This document shows, piece by piece, positions 27,143-38,112 of a stretch of 64,000 bases of DNA (within the stretch, counting starts at the first letter, position 1; each line of letters begins with the position of its first letter). A program made the position numbers and the translations under genes. The stretch is taken from positions 1 through 64,000 of the forward strand of contig CAVSEK010000002.1 in assembly GCA_963726975.1 (NCBI GenBank), read 5' to 3'. Source of the stretch: CAVSEK01 sp963726975. GTDB lineage: Bacteria > Actinomycetota > Actinomycetes > Mycobacteriales > SCTD01. Below the pieces are notes generated by a model. The model ran no database searches and was not told where the DNA came from. It saw only the letters and a list, made by a program, of their open reading frames with translations.

Positions 27143-28225
27143 TCAGCGCGGGACGCGCACGAGCACCCCGCCGTCGGGGTTGAAGACGTCGGCGGTGGCG
27201 TAGAGCACGCCGTGCGACACCTCGAGCGCCGCGGGCAGCGGGAGCGAGGCGACGGGGTGCGCGACCCCTCCGCGCACGAGCGACACCCGGCCGCCGAAGA
27301 GCTCGGAGACCCAGATGCGCCCGGCCTGGTCCACGGCCAGGCCCGTGGCACCGGCGAGCCCGGCGGCGATGCGGGTGACCGCGCCGGTCGTCGGGTTGAC
27401 CCGGAAGACGCCCCCGGTCCCGCCGAGCGAGCCGTCCTCGGGGCCGCCCGCGAGGCTGGTGACGTAGAGCAGGCCGTCGGGTCCCACCTCGACGTCGGTC
27501 GGCACCGGCTCCAGCCGGTAGACGTGGTCGACGACGCACTCGGGCAGGTGGTTCGCCCGGGCCATCGCCGGCGTCACCACGACGGGCACGGGCGGCAGGA
27601 CCGCGACCGTGCGGGTGGTCGAGCCGGGCCCGACCTCGACGAGGTCGTTGCCCCCCGCGTCCGCCACGACGTACGTGCCGGGCGCCGTCCGCGCCGTCGA
27701 GTACGGGTGCGAGTCGACGGTGCCGGAGTACGGCCGGCCGCGGTGCGGGAGCATCCCCTTCGGGACCCGCTGGACGCACGACGCGCTCAGGCCCTGGAAG
27801 CCGTAGGTGTTGGTGCTGTCCGGGTTCTGCTCCACCTCGTGGCCGCCGAGGTAGCCGAGCACCTCCACGCCGCCGGTGGGCGTCCAGCGGCGCAGCTGCG
27901 CGACGGGGGCGCCCCTCCCGCCCTTGCCGGAGAAGGCGAACACGACGCCGTCGCCGTCCGCGAGCGGCCCCTCGACCTCTCCCGGTTGCTCGACGACCGT
28001 CGAGCGCGTGCCGTCCATCTGCACCCGCGTGATGGCGCCGCGGAACGCCTCCGCGACGAGCGCCGACCCGTCCGGCGCGATGTCGAGCCCCAGCGGGCCC
28101 ACCAGCCCGCCGGCGATCGGCGCGGCCGCCGCGCCCGCCTGCGCGGGCCCCGCGCCCGAGACCGCCCCCGCCAGGCCCAGCACCGCCGCCGCGACCGCGG
28201 CCCCTACCCGTGCTCTGCTGCTCAT
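27143..28225 (-). CDS. Secreted ScyD/ScyE-family beta-propeller protein
   Basis: About 360 aa. An N-terminal Sec signal (ARVGAAVAAAVLGLAGAVSG, cut near AGPAQA) is followed by NHL/SMP-30-like propeller repeats: GLVGPLGLDIAPDGSALVA, PTDVEVGPDGLLYVTSLAGG, GLAGATGLAVDQAGRIWVS. The pattern matches the ScyD/ScyE family, whose actinobacterial members have no known scytonemin role. ATG 28225 has GGAGG 6 nt upstream. Predicted extracellular; ligand or substrate unknown. Confidence 0.86.
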   Translation of the reverse strand: MSSRARVGAAVAAAVLGLAGAVSGAGPAQAGAAAAPIAGGLVGPLGLDIAPDGSALVAEAFRGAITRVQMDGTRSTVVEQPGEVEGPLADGDGVVFAFSGKGGRGAPVAQLRRWTPTGGVEVLGYLGGHEVEQNPDSTNTYGFQGLSASCVQRVPKGMLPHRGRPYSGTVDSHPYSTARTAPGTYVVADAGGNDLVEVGPGSTTRTVAVLPPVPVVVTPAMARANHLPECVVDHVYRLEPVPTDVEVGPDGLLYVTSLAGGPEDGSLGGTGGVFRVNPTTGAVTRIAAGLAGATGLAVDQAGRIWVSELFGGRVSLVRGGVAHPVASLPLPAALEVSHGVLYATADVFNPDGGVLVRVPR

Positions 28226-28364
28226 CTGGTCCTCCGACCTCCCCCGGGGCGCTCCGCGCCCTCGGCCCGACACCATGGCCGCGTCCGGGCCCCTCGACAA
28301 CCCCCCGGGACGCCCCGGTCGGTGCGCGCGGTCGTGCGGGACGGTCGCGAGCGGGCCGGTCTGG

Positions 28365-28370
28365 CAGGGT
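28365..28370 (+). promoter_or_regulatory. -10 element of the PucR-type gene (leaderless)
   Basis: CAGGGT ends 6 nt before ATG 28377, with no Shine-Dalgarno. The divergent region 28226-28364 holds nothing else I can identify. Confidence 0.45.
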
Positions 28371-28376
28371 CCGGTC

Positions 28377-29558
28377 ATGACCGGCCCGCTGTCGCTGTCG
28401 CTGCCCGGACCCCTGGCCGCCCAGCTGGCCGAGGAGCTGCCCTCGCTGGCGGGGGAGGTCCTGTCCGCCATCGCCCGGGAGGTGCCGGCGTACGCCCGGC
28501 CCCTCGAGGGGGAGTTCGGCGCCGGGGTGCGGCGCGGTGTGCAGCTCGCGCTCGCCCGCTTCCTGCAGCTCACCGCGGAGTCGCCGGAGGGCGACGAGGA
28601 CGTCGCCGCCCGCGGCCGGGAGGTCTACACCGAGCTCGGGCGCGGCGAAGCGCGGGTGGGCCGGTCCCTCGACGCGCTGCTCGGCGCCTACCGCACCGGT
28701 GCGCGCGTGGCCTGGGCGCGGCTGGCCCGGCTCGGCCTGGACGCGGGGCTGCCCGCGACCGAGCTCGTCGAGCTGGCGGGTGCCGTCTTCGCCTACATCG
28801 ACGAGCTGTCCGCGGCCAGCGCCGAGGGGTTCACCGCCGAGCAGGCGCGGCTCAGCGGTGATCGGGAGCGGCGCTCCCGCGCCCTCGCGCAGCTGCTGCT
28901 GTCGGACGCCTCGGCGCGCGAGCTCGCCGCCGCCGCCGCCGTCGCCGGCTGGCTGCCCCCGGCGACCCTCACCGCGGTGCTCGTGCCGGTCGCCGCGGGC
29001 CACGAGGTGGCGGGGCGGTGGGACCCGCGCAGCCTGGTCGCCGCGGAGGACGACCCGGCGGGGACGGGTGCCGGCCCCTGGGCGCTGCTCCTGCTGCCCG
29101 ACGTCGACGGCCCCGGCCAGCGCGAGCGGCTCGACCGCCTCCTGTCGGGCCGGCCCTGCGTCGTCGGGCTCCCGCGCCCCTGGTCCGAGGTGCGCCACTC
29201 GGTGGCGCTCGTGCGCCGGGCCGCCGCCGGAGCGGGCCCCGGCGTGCACCGGGTCGAGGACGTGCTCGCCGGGCTCGTGGTCGGTGCCGACCCGCTGGCC
29301 CTCCAGGAGCTGGCGACGCGTCGGCTGGCGCCCTTCGACGCCCTCACGGCAGGCAGCCGCACGCGCCTGCTGGCCACGCTGCGGGCCTGGCTGGCGGCCC
29401 AGGGCGACCGGTCCGCGGTCGCCGCCGAGCTCGGCGTGCACCCCCAGACGGTGCGCTACCGCCTCGGCCTGCTGCGCGAGGTGCTGGGCGAGGACCTCGA
29501 CGACCCGGCGCGGCGCTTCGAGCTCGCGCTGGTGCTGCACGCCGACCGCGCCCCCTGA
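28377..29558 (+). CDS. PucR/CdaR-type helix-turn-helix regulator
   Basis: About 393 aa. The N-terminal sensory half is helical, like RsbRD/PucR-associated domains (EVYTELGRGEARVGRSLDAL, VFAYIDELSAASAEGF). The C-terminal helix-turn-helix matches the PucR C-terminal domain: TLRAWLAAQGDRSAVAAELG followed by VHPQTVRYRLGLLREVLGED. A transcription factor of this kind next to an ABC importer operon, transcribed in the same direction 197 nt upstream, makes it a candidate regulator of that operon. The signal it senses is unknown. Confidence 0.88.
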   Translation: MTGPLSLSLPGPLAAQLAEELPSLAGEVLSAIAREVPAYARPLEGEFGAGVRRGVQLALARFLQLTAESPEGDEDVAARGREVYTELGRGEARVGRSLDALLGAYRTGARVAWARLARLGLDAGLPATELVELAGAVFAYIDELSAASAEGFTAEQARLSGDRERRSRALAQLLLSDASARELAAAAAVAGWLPPATLTAVLVPVAAGHEVAGRWDPRSLVAAEDDPAGTGAGPWALLLLPDVDGPGQRERLDRLLSGRPCVVGLPRPWSEVRHSVALVRRAAAGAGPGVHRVEDVLAGLVVGADPLALQELATRRLAPFDALTAGSRTRLLATLRAWLAAQGDRSAVAAELGVHPQTVRYRLGLLREVLGEDLDDPARRFELALVLHADRAP

Positions 29559-29669
29559 GGTGCCCACGGCCGGACCCCTTCGCGGCGCCCGTCCCGGTCC
29601 GTCCCCGGCGTGTCGAGATCGTTACCGGAGCGGGACGCCGAGCGGCCACCGCCCGCGGGCCCGGGGTCC

Positions 29670-29675
29670 TACAGT
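29670..29675 (+). promoter_or_regulatory. Candidate promoter of the peptide ABC operon
   Basis: TACAGT could serve as a -10, giving a leader of roughly 70 nt to GTG 29755. I see no good -35 and no clear operator in the remaining intergenic stretch 29559-29754. Confidence 0.35.
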
Positions 29676-29754
29676 CGCCGCGCCGCCCCGACCGGGGCGG
29701 GCGGGGTCGTGGTGCCCAGAAGGCGCCCCTCGGCCCGGGCGAGAGGGGGCCGTC

Positions 29755-30747
29755 GTGACCGCGCCGCTCGAGGTGACCGCCGCGCAGGAGCGGGCGCCCC
29801 AGGAGTCCGACGTGGCCGGGCGCGCCCCGATCGAGGGCCGGTCGCTCGGCCAGATCGCGTGGGGACGCCTCAAGCGCGACCGGGTCGCGATGGGCGGCGG
29901 CGTGGTCATCGTGCTGCTCGTGCTCATGGCGGTGTTCGCGCCGCTGCTGGTCAAGGCCTTCGGGCACCCGCCGAACGAGTTCCACTCCAACCTCATCGAC
30001 CCCACCTTCAGCCGCCCGAAGGGGCGCTTCGGCGGGATCACCAAGGACTTCCTGCTCGGCGTCGAGCCGATCAACGGGCGCGACGTCTTCAGCCGCATCG
30101 TCTACGGGGCCCGGATCTCGCTGCTCGTGGCGTTCCTCGCCACCCTGCTGTCCGTGGTCATCGGCGTGACGCTGGGCATCGTCGCCGGCTACCGCGGCGG
30201 GTGGGTCGACACCGTCATCAGCCGCACGATGGACATCTTCCTGGCCTTCCCGCTGCTGCTGTTCGCGATCGCCCTGGCCGGGGTCGTGCGCAACCAGGCC
30301 TTCGGGCTCAGCGGCGACGCGCTGCACATCGCCGTGCTGATCTTCGTCATCGGCTTCTTCAACTGGCCGTACATCGGCCGCATCGTGCGCGGTCAGACGC
30401 TCAGCCTGCGTGAGCGCGAGTACGTCGAGGCGGCCCGGGCCCTCGGGGCCCGCACGCCGTACATCCTCGTGCGGGAGCTGCTGCCCAACCTGCTCGCGCC
30501 GATCCTCGTCTACGCGACCCTGCTCATCCCCACCAACATCCTGTTCGAGGCGGCGCTGTCGTTCCTCGGGGTCGGCATCCAGCCGCCGACGCCGTCCTGG
30601 GGCGGGATGCTCTCGACGGCGGTGCCCTTCTACGCCATCGCCCCGGTCTTCATGATCGTCCCCGGGGTCGCGATCTTCATCACCGTCCTCGCCTTCAACC
30701 TGCTCGGCGACGGCCTGCGCGACGCGCTCGACCCGCGCGCCCGCTGA
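29755..30747 (+). CDS. Peptide ABC transporter permease (DppC/OppC type)
   Basis: 330 aa with an N-terminal cytoplasmic stretch and six helices. Shows the DppC-type N-terminal domain (GRLKRDRVAMGGGVVIVLLV), GRDVFSRIVYGARISL, and the EAA loop YVEAARALGARTPYILVREL. It ends with FNLLGDGLRDALDP, the OppC signature. Start GTG 29755 has GAGAGGGGG 5 nt upstream. Unusually, this permease is first in the operon, ahead of the binding protein, with its DppB-type partner after it. Confidence 0.95.
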   Translation: MTAPLEVTAAQERAPQESDVAGRAPIEGRSLGQIAWGRLKRDRVAMGGGVVIVLLVLMAVFAPLLVKAFGHPPNEFHSNLIDPTFSRPKGRFGGITKDFLLGVEPINGRDVFSRIVYGARISLLVAFLATLLSVVIGVTLGIVAGYRGGWVDTVISRTMDIFLAFPLLLFAIALAGVVRNQAFGLSGDALHIAVLIFVIGFFNWPYIGRIVRGQTLSLREREYVEAARALGARTPYILVRELLPNLLAPILVYATLLIPTNILFEAALSFLGVGIQPPTPSWGGMLSTAVPFYAIAPVFMIVPGVAIFITVLAFNLLGDGLRDALDPRAR

Positions 30748-30817
30748 CCGACGACCGGCACGACCCCCGACGCCCTGACCCGCCCAGCCACCGCAACGCA
30801 AGGGAGCACCCCACCGA

Positions 30818-32596
30818 ATGACAACGCGCAGAAGGTCAGCAGCGGTCGCCGCGACCGCCCTGCTGGCGATGACCGCCGCCGCCGCGTGCGGCGGCAGCGA
30901 CAGCGACGGAGCCAGCGGCGGCTCCGGCGGGACCACGACCACGGGCTCGGCCGCCGCCGCGTACGACGCCGCGACGTCCAAGATCGTCAACGCCTCGGAC
31001 GCCAAGGGCGGGACGCTCAAGCTGGTGCACCCGGACGACTGGGACTCCCCGGACCCCGGCAACACCTACTACGCCTTCGCGTGGAACTTCGAGCGGCTCT
31101 ACGGCCGCACGCTCATGACCTACAAGGACGAGCCGGGCAAGCCCCAGGTCGTCCCGGACATGGCGACGGCTCCCGGCGTCGCGAGCGACGGCGGCAAGAC
31201 CTGGACCTACAAGATCAAGCCCGGCCTGAAGTACGACGACGGCAGCCCCGTCACGACCAAGGACATCAAGTACGCCATCGAGCGCAGCAACTACGCGCCC
31301 GACGTCCTGTCCAACGGCCCGACCTACTTCAACCAGCTGCTCGGCACCGACTACCCGGGGCCCTACAAGGACACCGCCGCCGACAAGCTCGGCCTGGTCC
31401 CGATCGAGACGCCGGACGACACGACCATCGTCTTCAAGCTGCAGCAGCCGTTCGCGGAGTTCGACTTCCTCGCCACGCTGCCGCAGACGACGCCGGTCCC
31501 GCCGGCCAAGGACACCGGCGCCGACTACCAGCTCAAGCCCGCCTCGACCGGCCCGTACAAGATCGACAGCTACGAGCCCGGCAAGTCGATGATGCTGAGC
31601 AAGAACCCCAACTGGGACGCCGCGAGCGACCCGAACCGCAAGCAGAACGTCGACAACATCGAGGTCACGCTCAAGGTCGAGGCCAACGACCTCGACAACC
31701 GGCTGACCTCGGGTCAGGCCGACCTCGACCTCGGCGGCACCGGGGTCTCGGCCGCGTCGCAGGCGAAGGTGCTGTCCGACCCGAACCTCAAGAAGAACGC
31801 CGACAACCCGGTCAACGGCTTCGTCCGCTACGTCGCGATCTCGACGAAGACCCCGCCGCTGGACAACGTCCACTGCCGGCGCGCCGTGCTCCTCGCGGCG
31901 AACCACACCGACCTGCAGACGGCGTACGGCGGCCCCACCAGCGGTGACATCAGCACCACGATGATGCCCCCGACGGTGCTGGGCTACGAGAAGGCCGACC
32001 AGTACGGCATCCTCGACTCGCCCACGGGCAACGTCGAGAAGGCCAAGGACGAGCTGAACCAGTGCGGTCAGCCCAGCGGCTTCTCCACGGTCATCACGGC
32101 GCGCAACAACCGTCCCAAGGAGGTCGCGGGGGCGCAGGCCCTGCAGCAGGCGCTGCAGAAGGTCGGCATCTCGACGACGATCCAGACCTTCCCGTCGGGC
32201 CAGTACTTCGCCAACTACGCCGGCTCGACGAACTTCGTCGCCCAGAACGGCGTCGGCCTGATGTTCATGGGCTGGGGCGCCGACTGGCCGTCGGGCTACG
32301 GCTTCCTGCAGCAGGTGGTGGACAGCCGGTCGATCAAGGCCTCCGGCAACACGAACCTGTCCGAGCTGCGCGACCCGGCGATCGACGCGCTCTTCGACCA
32401 GAGCCTCGGCGTCACCGACACCGCCGAGCGCAACAAGATCTGGACGCAGATCGACAAGAAGGTCATGGACGCCGCGGCGATCCTGCCGATCGTCTACGAG
32501 AAGGCGCTGCTCTACCGCAACCCCGAGGTGACGAACGTCTTCGTCTCCCAGGCGTACGGCATGTACAGCTACGCCGGGCTCGGCATCAAGAAGTAG
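30818..32596 (+). CDS. Peptide ABC transporter substrate-binding lipoprotein
   Basis: 592 aa. The signal region MTTRRRSAAVAATALLAM ends at a lipobox with Cys 24 (AAAACGG), then a Ser/Gly/Thr linker. The body is an SBP_bac_5 (OppA/DppA) fold: MATAPGVASDGGKTWTYKIK, LKYDDGSPVTTKDIKYAIER, TGPYKIDSYEPGKSMMLSKN and GADWPSGYGFLQQV. It binds oligopeptides or similar solutes outside the membrane and delivers them to the permease pair. ATG 30818 is preceded by AAGGGAG. A strong hairpin follows its stop. Confidence 0.95.
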   Translation: MTTRRRSAAVAATALLAMTAAAACGGSDSDGASGGSGGTTTTGSAAAAYDAATSKIVNASDAKGGTLKLVHPDDWDSPDPGNTYYAFAWNFERLYGRTLMTYKDEPGKPQVVPDMATAPGVASDGGKTWTYKIKPGLKYDDGSPVTTKDIKYAIERSNYAPDVLSNGPTYFNQLLGTDYPGPYKDTAADKLGLVPIETPDDTTIVFKLQQPFAEFDFLATLPQTTPVPPAKDTGADYQLKPASTGPYKIDSYEPGKSMMLSKNPNWDAASDPNRKQNVDNIEVTLKVEANDLDNRLTSGQADLDLGGTGVSAASQAKVLSDPNLKKNADNPVNGFVRYVAISTKTPPLDNVHCRRAVLLAANHTDLQTAYGGPTSGDISTTMMPPTVLGYEKADQYGILDSPTGNVEKAKDELNQCGQPSGFSTVITARNNRPKEVAGAQALQQALQKVGISTTIQTFPSGQYFANYAGSTNFVAQNGVGLMFMGWGADWPSGYGFLQQVVDSRSIKASGNTNLSELRDPAIDALFDQSLGVTDTAERNKIWTQIDKKVMDAAAILPIVYEKALLYRNPEVTNVFVSQAYGMYSYAGLGIKK

Positions 32597-32602
32597 TCCC
32601 CA

Positions 32603-32653
32603 GCCGTCCGGGCGGGCCGGCAGGAGCTGTTCCTGCCGGCCCGCCCGGACGGC
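32603..32653 (+). terminator. Long intercistronic hairpin after the binding-protein gene
   Basis: A perfect 23-bp stem (32603-32625 with 32631-32653) closed by a 5-nt loop lies 7 nt after the binding-protein stop and 39 nt before the next gene in the operon. No T-run follows. It could partly terminate transcription or protect the upstream mRNA, giving more binding protein than permease. Confidence 0.8.
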
Positions 32654-32692
32654 GGCACGTCCGCCCCCGACCGTCCCCGGAGACCGCTGCGC

Positions 32693-33699
32693 ATGATCGC
32701 CTACATCCTCCGCCGTGTGGCGGCCGGCGTGCTGCTGCTCGCCGTGGTCAGCCTCGTGACGTTCGGGATCTTCTTCCTCGTGCCGCGCCTGGCCGGTCAG
32801 AACACCGACCAGCTCGCGGTGCAGTACGTCGGCCGCGACCCCAGCCCCGCAGCCATCGCCGCGGTGAAGGAGGCCCTGCACCTCGACGACCCCGTGCTGG
32901 TGCAGTACGGCCGCTTCCTCAAGGGCATCGTCGCCGGCGCCGACTACGACCTCGGCCCGACCACCGAGCACTGCCCCGCGCCGTGCTTCGGCTACTCCTT
33001 CAAGACCCGCCAGCCGGTCTGGCCGCTGCTGCTCGACCGCCTGCCGGTCACGCTCTCGCTCGCGGCGGGAGCCTCGCTGCTCTGGGTCGTCGGCGGCGTC
33101 TCGGTGGGCGTGCTGTCCGCCCTGCGGCGCGGCACGGTGTTCGACCGGGCGGCCATGGCCGTGGCGCTCGCCGGCGTCTCCCTGCCCATCTTCTTCACCG
33201 GGCTGCTGTCCCTGGCGATCTTCAGCTACGGGCTCAAGATCTTCCCGACCGTCAGCTACGTCCCCATCACCGAGGAGCCGCTCGTGTGGGCGCGCAACCT
33301 CGTGCTGCCGTGGGTGACCCTGGCGTTCCTCTACGCCGCGCTCTACGCCCGGCTCACCCGCGCAGGCATGCTCGAGACCATGAACGAGGACTACATCCGC
33401 ACGGCCCGGGCCAAGGGGCTGCGCGAGCGGCGCGTCGTCGTCAAGCACGGGCTGCGCTCGGCGCTCACGCCGATCGTCACGATCTTCGGGCTCGACGTGG
33501 GGCTGCTGCTCGGCGGCGCCGTGCTCACCGAGACGACCTTCTCGCTGCCGGGGATCGGCAAGCTCGCGGTCGACGCCATCAACCAGAACGACCTGCCCGA
33601 GGTGCTCGGCGTCACCATGGTCGCCGCCTTCTTCATCGTGCTCATGAACATCGTGGTGGACGTCGTCTACGCCGCCCTCGACCCGAAGGTGAGGCTCTC

Positions 33700-33703
<4 letters not shown>
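32693..33703 (+). CDS. Peptide ABC transporter permease (DppB/OppB type)
   Basis: 336 aa, six helices. N-terminus YILRRVAAGVLLLAVVSLVT is typical of the OppB family. The EAA loop reads YIRTARAKGLRERRVVVKHG, and the C-terminus has AALDPKVRLS. It forms the channel with the DppC-type subunit encoded before the binding protein. Its stop overlaps the ATPase start (GTGA). It probably has a periplasmic-side loop of about 100 residues between helices 1 and 2 (about 32790-33010). Confidence 0.95.
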
Positions 33704-35867
<2,164 letters not shown>

Positions 35868-35892
35868 GCGGACGCCGCGGGGCCTCCCGCCG

Positions 35893-35898
35893 TACACT
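35893..35898 (+). promoter_or_regulatory. hrcA promoter -10
   Basis: TACACT overlaps the first base of the CIRCE element, so HrcA binding would block RNA polymerase at the start site (about 35905). Confidence 0.6.
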
Positions 35899-35924
35899 TG
35901 GCACTCCCGGACGACGAGTGCCAG
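35898..35924. promoter_or_regulatory. CIRCE operator
   Basis: TTGGCACTC, nine bases, GAGTGCCAG: one mismatch per arm from the classic TTAGCACTC-N9-GAGTGCTAA. CIRCE is the binding site of the heat-shock repressor HrcA. It lies 50 nt upstream of hrcA, which fits autoregulation. Confidence 0.92.
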
Positions 35925-35974
35925 CGCGCGGCGCCGCCGGCCGGGGCGAGGACCGAGGCAGCCGGAGGTGACGC

Positions 35975-36994
35975 GTGCTCGACGACCGCAAGCTCGAGGT
36001 GCTGCGGGCCATCGTCACCGACTTCGTCTCCAGCAACGAGCCGGTGGGCAGCAAGACGCTCGCCGAGCGGCACGGCCTGGGGGTCAGCCCGGCGACCGTC
36101 CGCAACGACATGGCGGCCCTGGAGGACGAGGGCTACATCACGCACCCGCACACCAGCGCGGGACGCGTCCCGACCGACCGCGGCTACCGCCTGTTCGTCG
36201 ACCGGCTGTCGTCGGTGAAGCCGCTGTCGACGGCCGAGCGCCGCGCGATCGAGAGCTTCCTCAACGGGGCCGTCGACCTCGACGACGTCGTGCGGCGCAC
36301 CGTGCGGCTGCTGGCGCAGCTCACGCACCAGGTGGCGGTCGTCCAGTACCCCAGCCTGTCCCGCAGCGCCGTGCGGCACCTGGAGATCGTCCACCTGGCA
36401 CCGTCGCGCCTGCTGCTCGTGCTCATCACCGACACCGGCCGGGTCGAGCAGCGCGTGCTCGAGCTGCCCGAGCCGCTCACCGAGGACGACGTCGCCGCCC
36501 TGCGCCAGGCGTTCGGCACGCGGCTGCACGGGGCTCGCCTGGTCGACGCGCCGGCGGCCCTGGCCGACCTGCCCGACGCTGCCCCGGTGGCGATCCGCCC
36601 CGTGCTGACGTCCATCATGGCCGTGGTGCTCGAGACGCTGGTGGAGAAGCCGGAGGAGCGGGTCGCCCTCGGCGGCACCGCCAACCTCACCCGCTCGGCG
36701 CTGGACTTCCCGCGCACGCTGCGGCCGGTCCTCGAGTCGCTCGAGGAGCAGGTCGTCCTGCTCAAGCTCATCGGTGAGGTCAACGACCCCACCACCGTGC
36801 ACGTCAAGATCGGTGAGGAGAACAGCGTGGAGGGCCTGCGGTCCACCTCGGTGGTGACGGTGGGCTACGGCCCCGAGGGCGGTGCGTACGCCGGTCTCGG
36901 CGTGGTCGGCCCGACGCGGATGGACTACCCGGGCGCGATCGGCAGCGTCCGCGCCGTCGCGCGCTACGTCGGCGACCTGCTGGCCGGCGGCTGA
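35975..36994 (+). CDS. hrcA: Heat-inducible transcription repressor HrcA
   Basis: 339 aa. Winged-helix N-terminus (LDDRKLEVLRAIVTDFVSSN, SPATVRNDMAALEDEGYI), then the HrcA regulatory domain with VLITDTGRVEQRVLELPEPL and the C-terminal VGPTRMDYPGAIGSVRAVARYV. It represses heat-shock genes by binding CIRCE and in many bacteria needs GroEL to stay active. GTG 35975 has GGAGG 6 nt upstream. Followed after one base by dnaJ, so repressor and chaperone are co-regulated. Confidence 0.97.
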   Translation: MLDDRKLEVLRAIVTDFVSSNEPVGSKTLAERHGLGVSPATVRNDMAALEDEGYITHPHTSAGRVPTDRGYRLFVDRLSSVKPLSTAERRAIESFLNGAVDLDDVVRRTVRLLAQLTHQVAVVQYPSLSRSAVRHLEIVHLAPSRLLLVLITDTGRVEQRVLELPEPLTEDDVAALRQAFGTRLHGARLVDAPAALADLPDAAPVAIRPVLTSIMAVVLETLVEKPEERVALGGTANLTRSALDFPRTLRPVLESLEEQVVLLKLIGEVNDPTTVHVKIGEENSVEGLRSTSVVTVGYGPEGGAYAGLGVVGPTRMDYPGAIGSVRAVARYVGDLLAGG

Positions 36995-36995
36995 G

Positions 36996-38105
36996 GTGGC
37001 GGACTACTACGGCACGCTCGGCGTCGCCCAGGACGCGACCGACGACGAGCTCAAGAAGGCCTACCGTCGCCTGGCCCGCCAGCTGCACCCCGACGTCAAC
37101 CCCGACCCCGAGGCGCAGGAGCGCTTCAAGGCGGTCACGGCGGCGTACGAGGTGCTCTCGGACCCGCAGAAGCGCCAGGTCGTCGACCTCGGCGGGGACC
37201 CGCTGTCGTCCGGCCCGGGCAGCGCCGGGAGCCCGTTCACGCAGGGCTTCGGCGGCCTCGGCGACATCATGGACGCGTTCTTCGGAGGTGCCGGCGGGGG
37301 CCGGGGTCCCCGCAGCCGGACCCGACAAGGAGCCGATGCCTTGATCCGCATCGAGTGCGACCTGGCCGAGACGGTGTTCGGCGCCTCGCGCGAGCTGAGC
37401 ATCGACACCGCGGTCGTCTGCCCGACCTGCACGGGTGCGGGCGCCGCCCCGGGCACGCACCCGCAGACCTGCGACACCTGCCGCGGTGCGGGGGAGGTGC
37501 AGCAGGTGCAGCGCAGCTTCCTGGGTCAGGTCATGACCACGCGGGTGTGCCCGCGCTGCCAGGGCACCGGCTCGACCATCCCGCACCCGTGCGGCGAGTG
37601 CGGGGGCGACGGCCGCGTCCGGGCCCGGCGCACGCTCACCGTCAAGGTCCCCGCGGGCATCGAGAACGGCATGCGCATCCGGCTCACCGGCGAGGGCGAG
37701 GTCGGCCCGGGCGGCGGCCCGGCCGGCGACCTGTTCGTCGAGGTCGTCGAGCGGCCGCACCCGGTCTTCACCCGCGACGGCGACGACCTGCACTGCCGGG
37801 TGCCGCTGCCGATGACGGCGGCCGCCCTGGGCACGACGATGAAGCTCGAGACGCTGGACGGCGAGGAGCAGCTCGACGTCCCCGCCGGCACGCAGCCCGA
37901 CGAGGTCATGACGCTGCGCGCCCGCGGCGTGCCGCACCTGCGCGGCACCGGCCGCGGCGACCTGCACGTGCACCTCGAGGTCCAGGTGCCCACCCGGCTC
38001 GACGCCGAGCAGGAGCGGCTGCTGCGCGAGCTGGCGGCGCTGCGCGGCGAGGAGCGCCCGGGCAGCAGCGGCAAGTCCGGGCTGTTCGGCCGGCGCCGGC
38101 GGTGA
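36996..38105 (+). CDS. dnaJ: Chaperone protein DnaJ
   Basis: 369 aa. J domain with YYGTLGVAQDATDDELKKAY and the HPD tripeptide; a short Gly/Phe linker; zinc region with four CxxCxGxG repeats (CPTCTGAG, CDTCRGAG, CPRCQGTG, CGECGGDG); then the C-terminal substrate-binding domain. It stimulates DnaK ATPase. By its position behind hrcA it corresponds to the DnaJ2-type copy of actinobacteria; no dnaK or grpE lies nearby. GTG 36996 is one base after the hrcA stop. Confidence 0.96.
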   Translation: MADYYGTLGVAQDATDDELKKAYRRLARQLHPDVNPDPEAQERFKAVTAAYEVLSDPQKRQVVDLGGDPLSSGPGSAGSPFTQGFGGLGDIMDAFFGGAGGGRGPRSRTRQGADALIRIECDLAETVFGASRELSIDTAVVCPTCTGAGAAPGTHPQTCDTCRGAGEVQQVQRSFLGQVMTTRVCPRCQGTGSTIPHPCGECGGDGRVRARRTLTVKVPAGIENGMRIRLTGEGEVGPGGGPAGDLFVEVVERPHPVFTRDGDDLHCRVPLPMTAAALGTTMKLETLDGEEQLDVPAGTQPDEVMTLRARGVPHLRGTGRGDLHVHLEVQVPTRLDAEQERLLRELAALRGEERPGSSGKSGLFGRRRR

Positions 38106-38112
38106 CGGGCCG

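Noticed and set aside
28900..28960. GCC/GCG-rich runs that look like short repeats
   Set aside because: They simply encode alanine-rich helices in GC-biased codons (PucR-type protein) and show no pure repeat unit.
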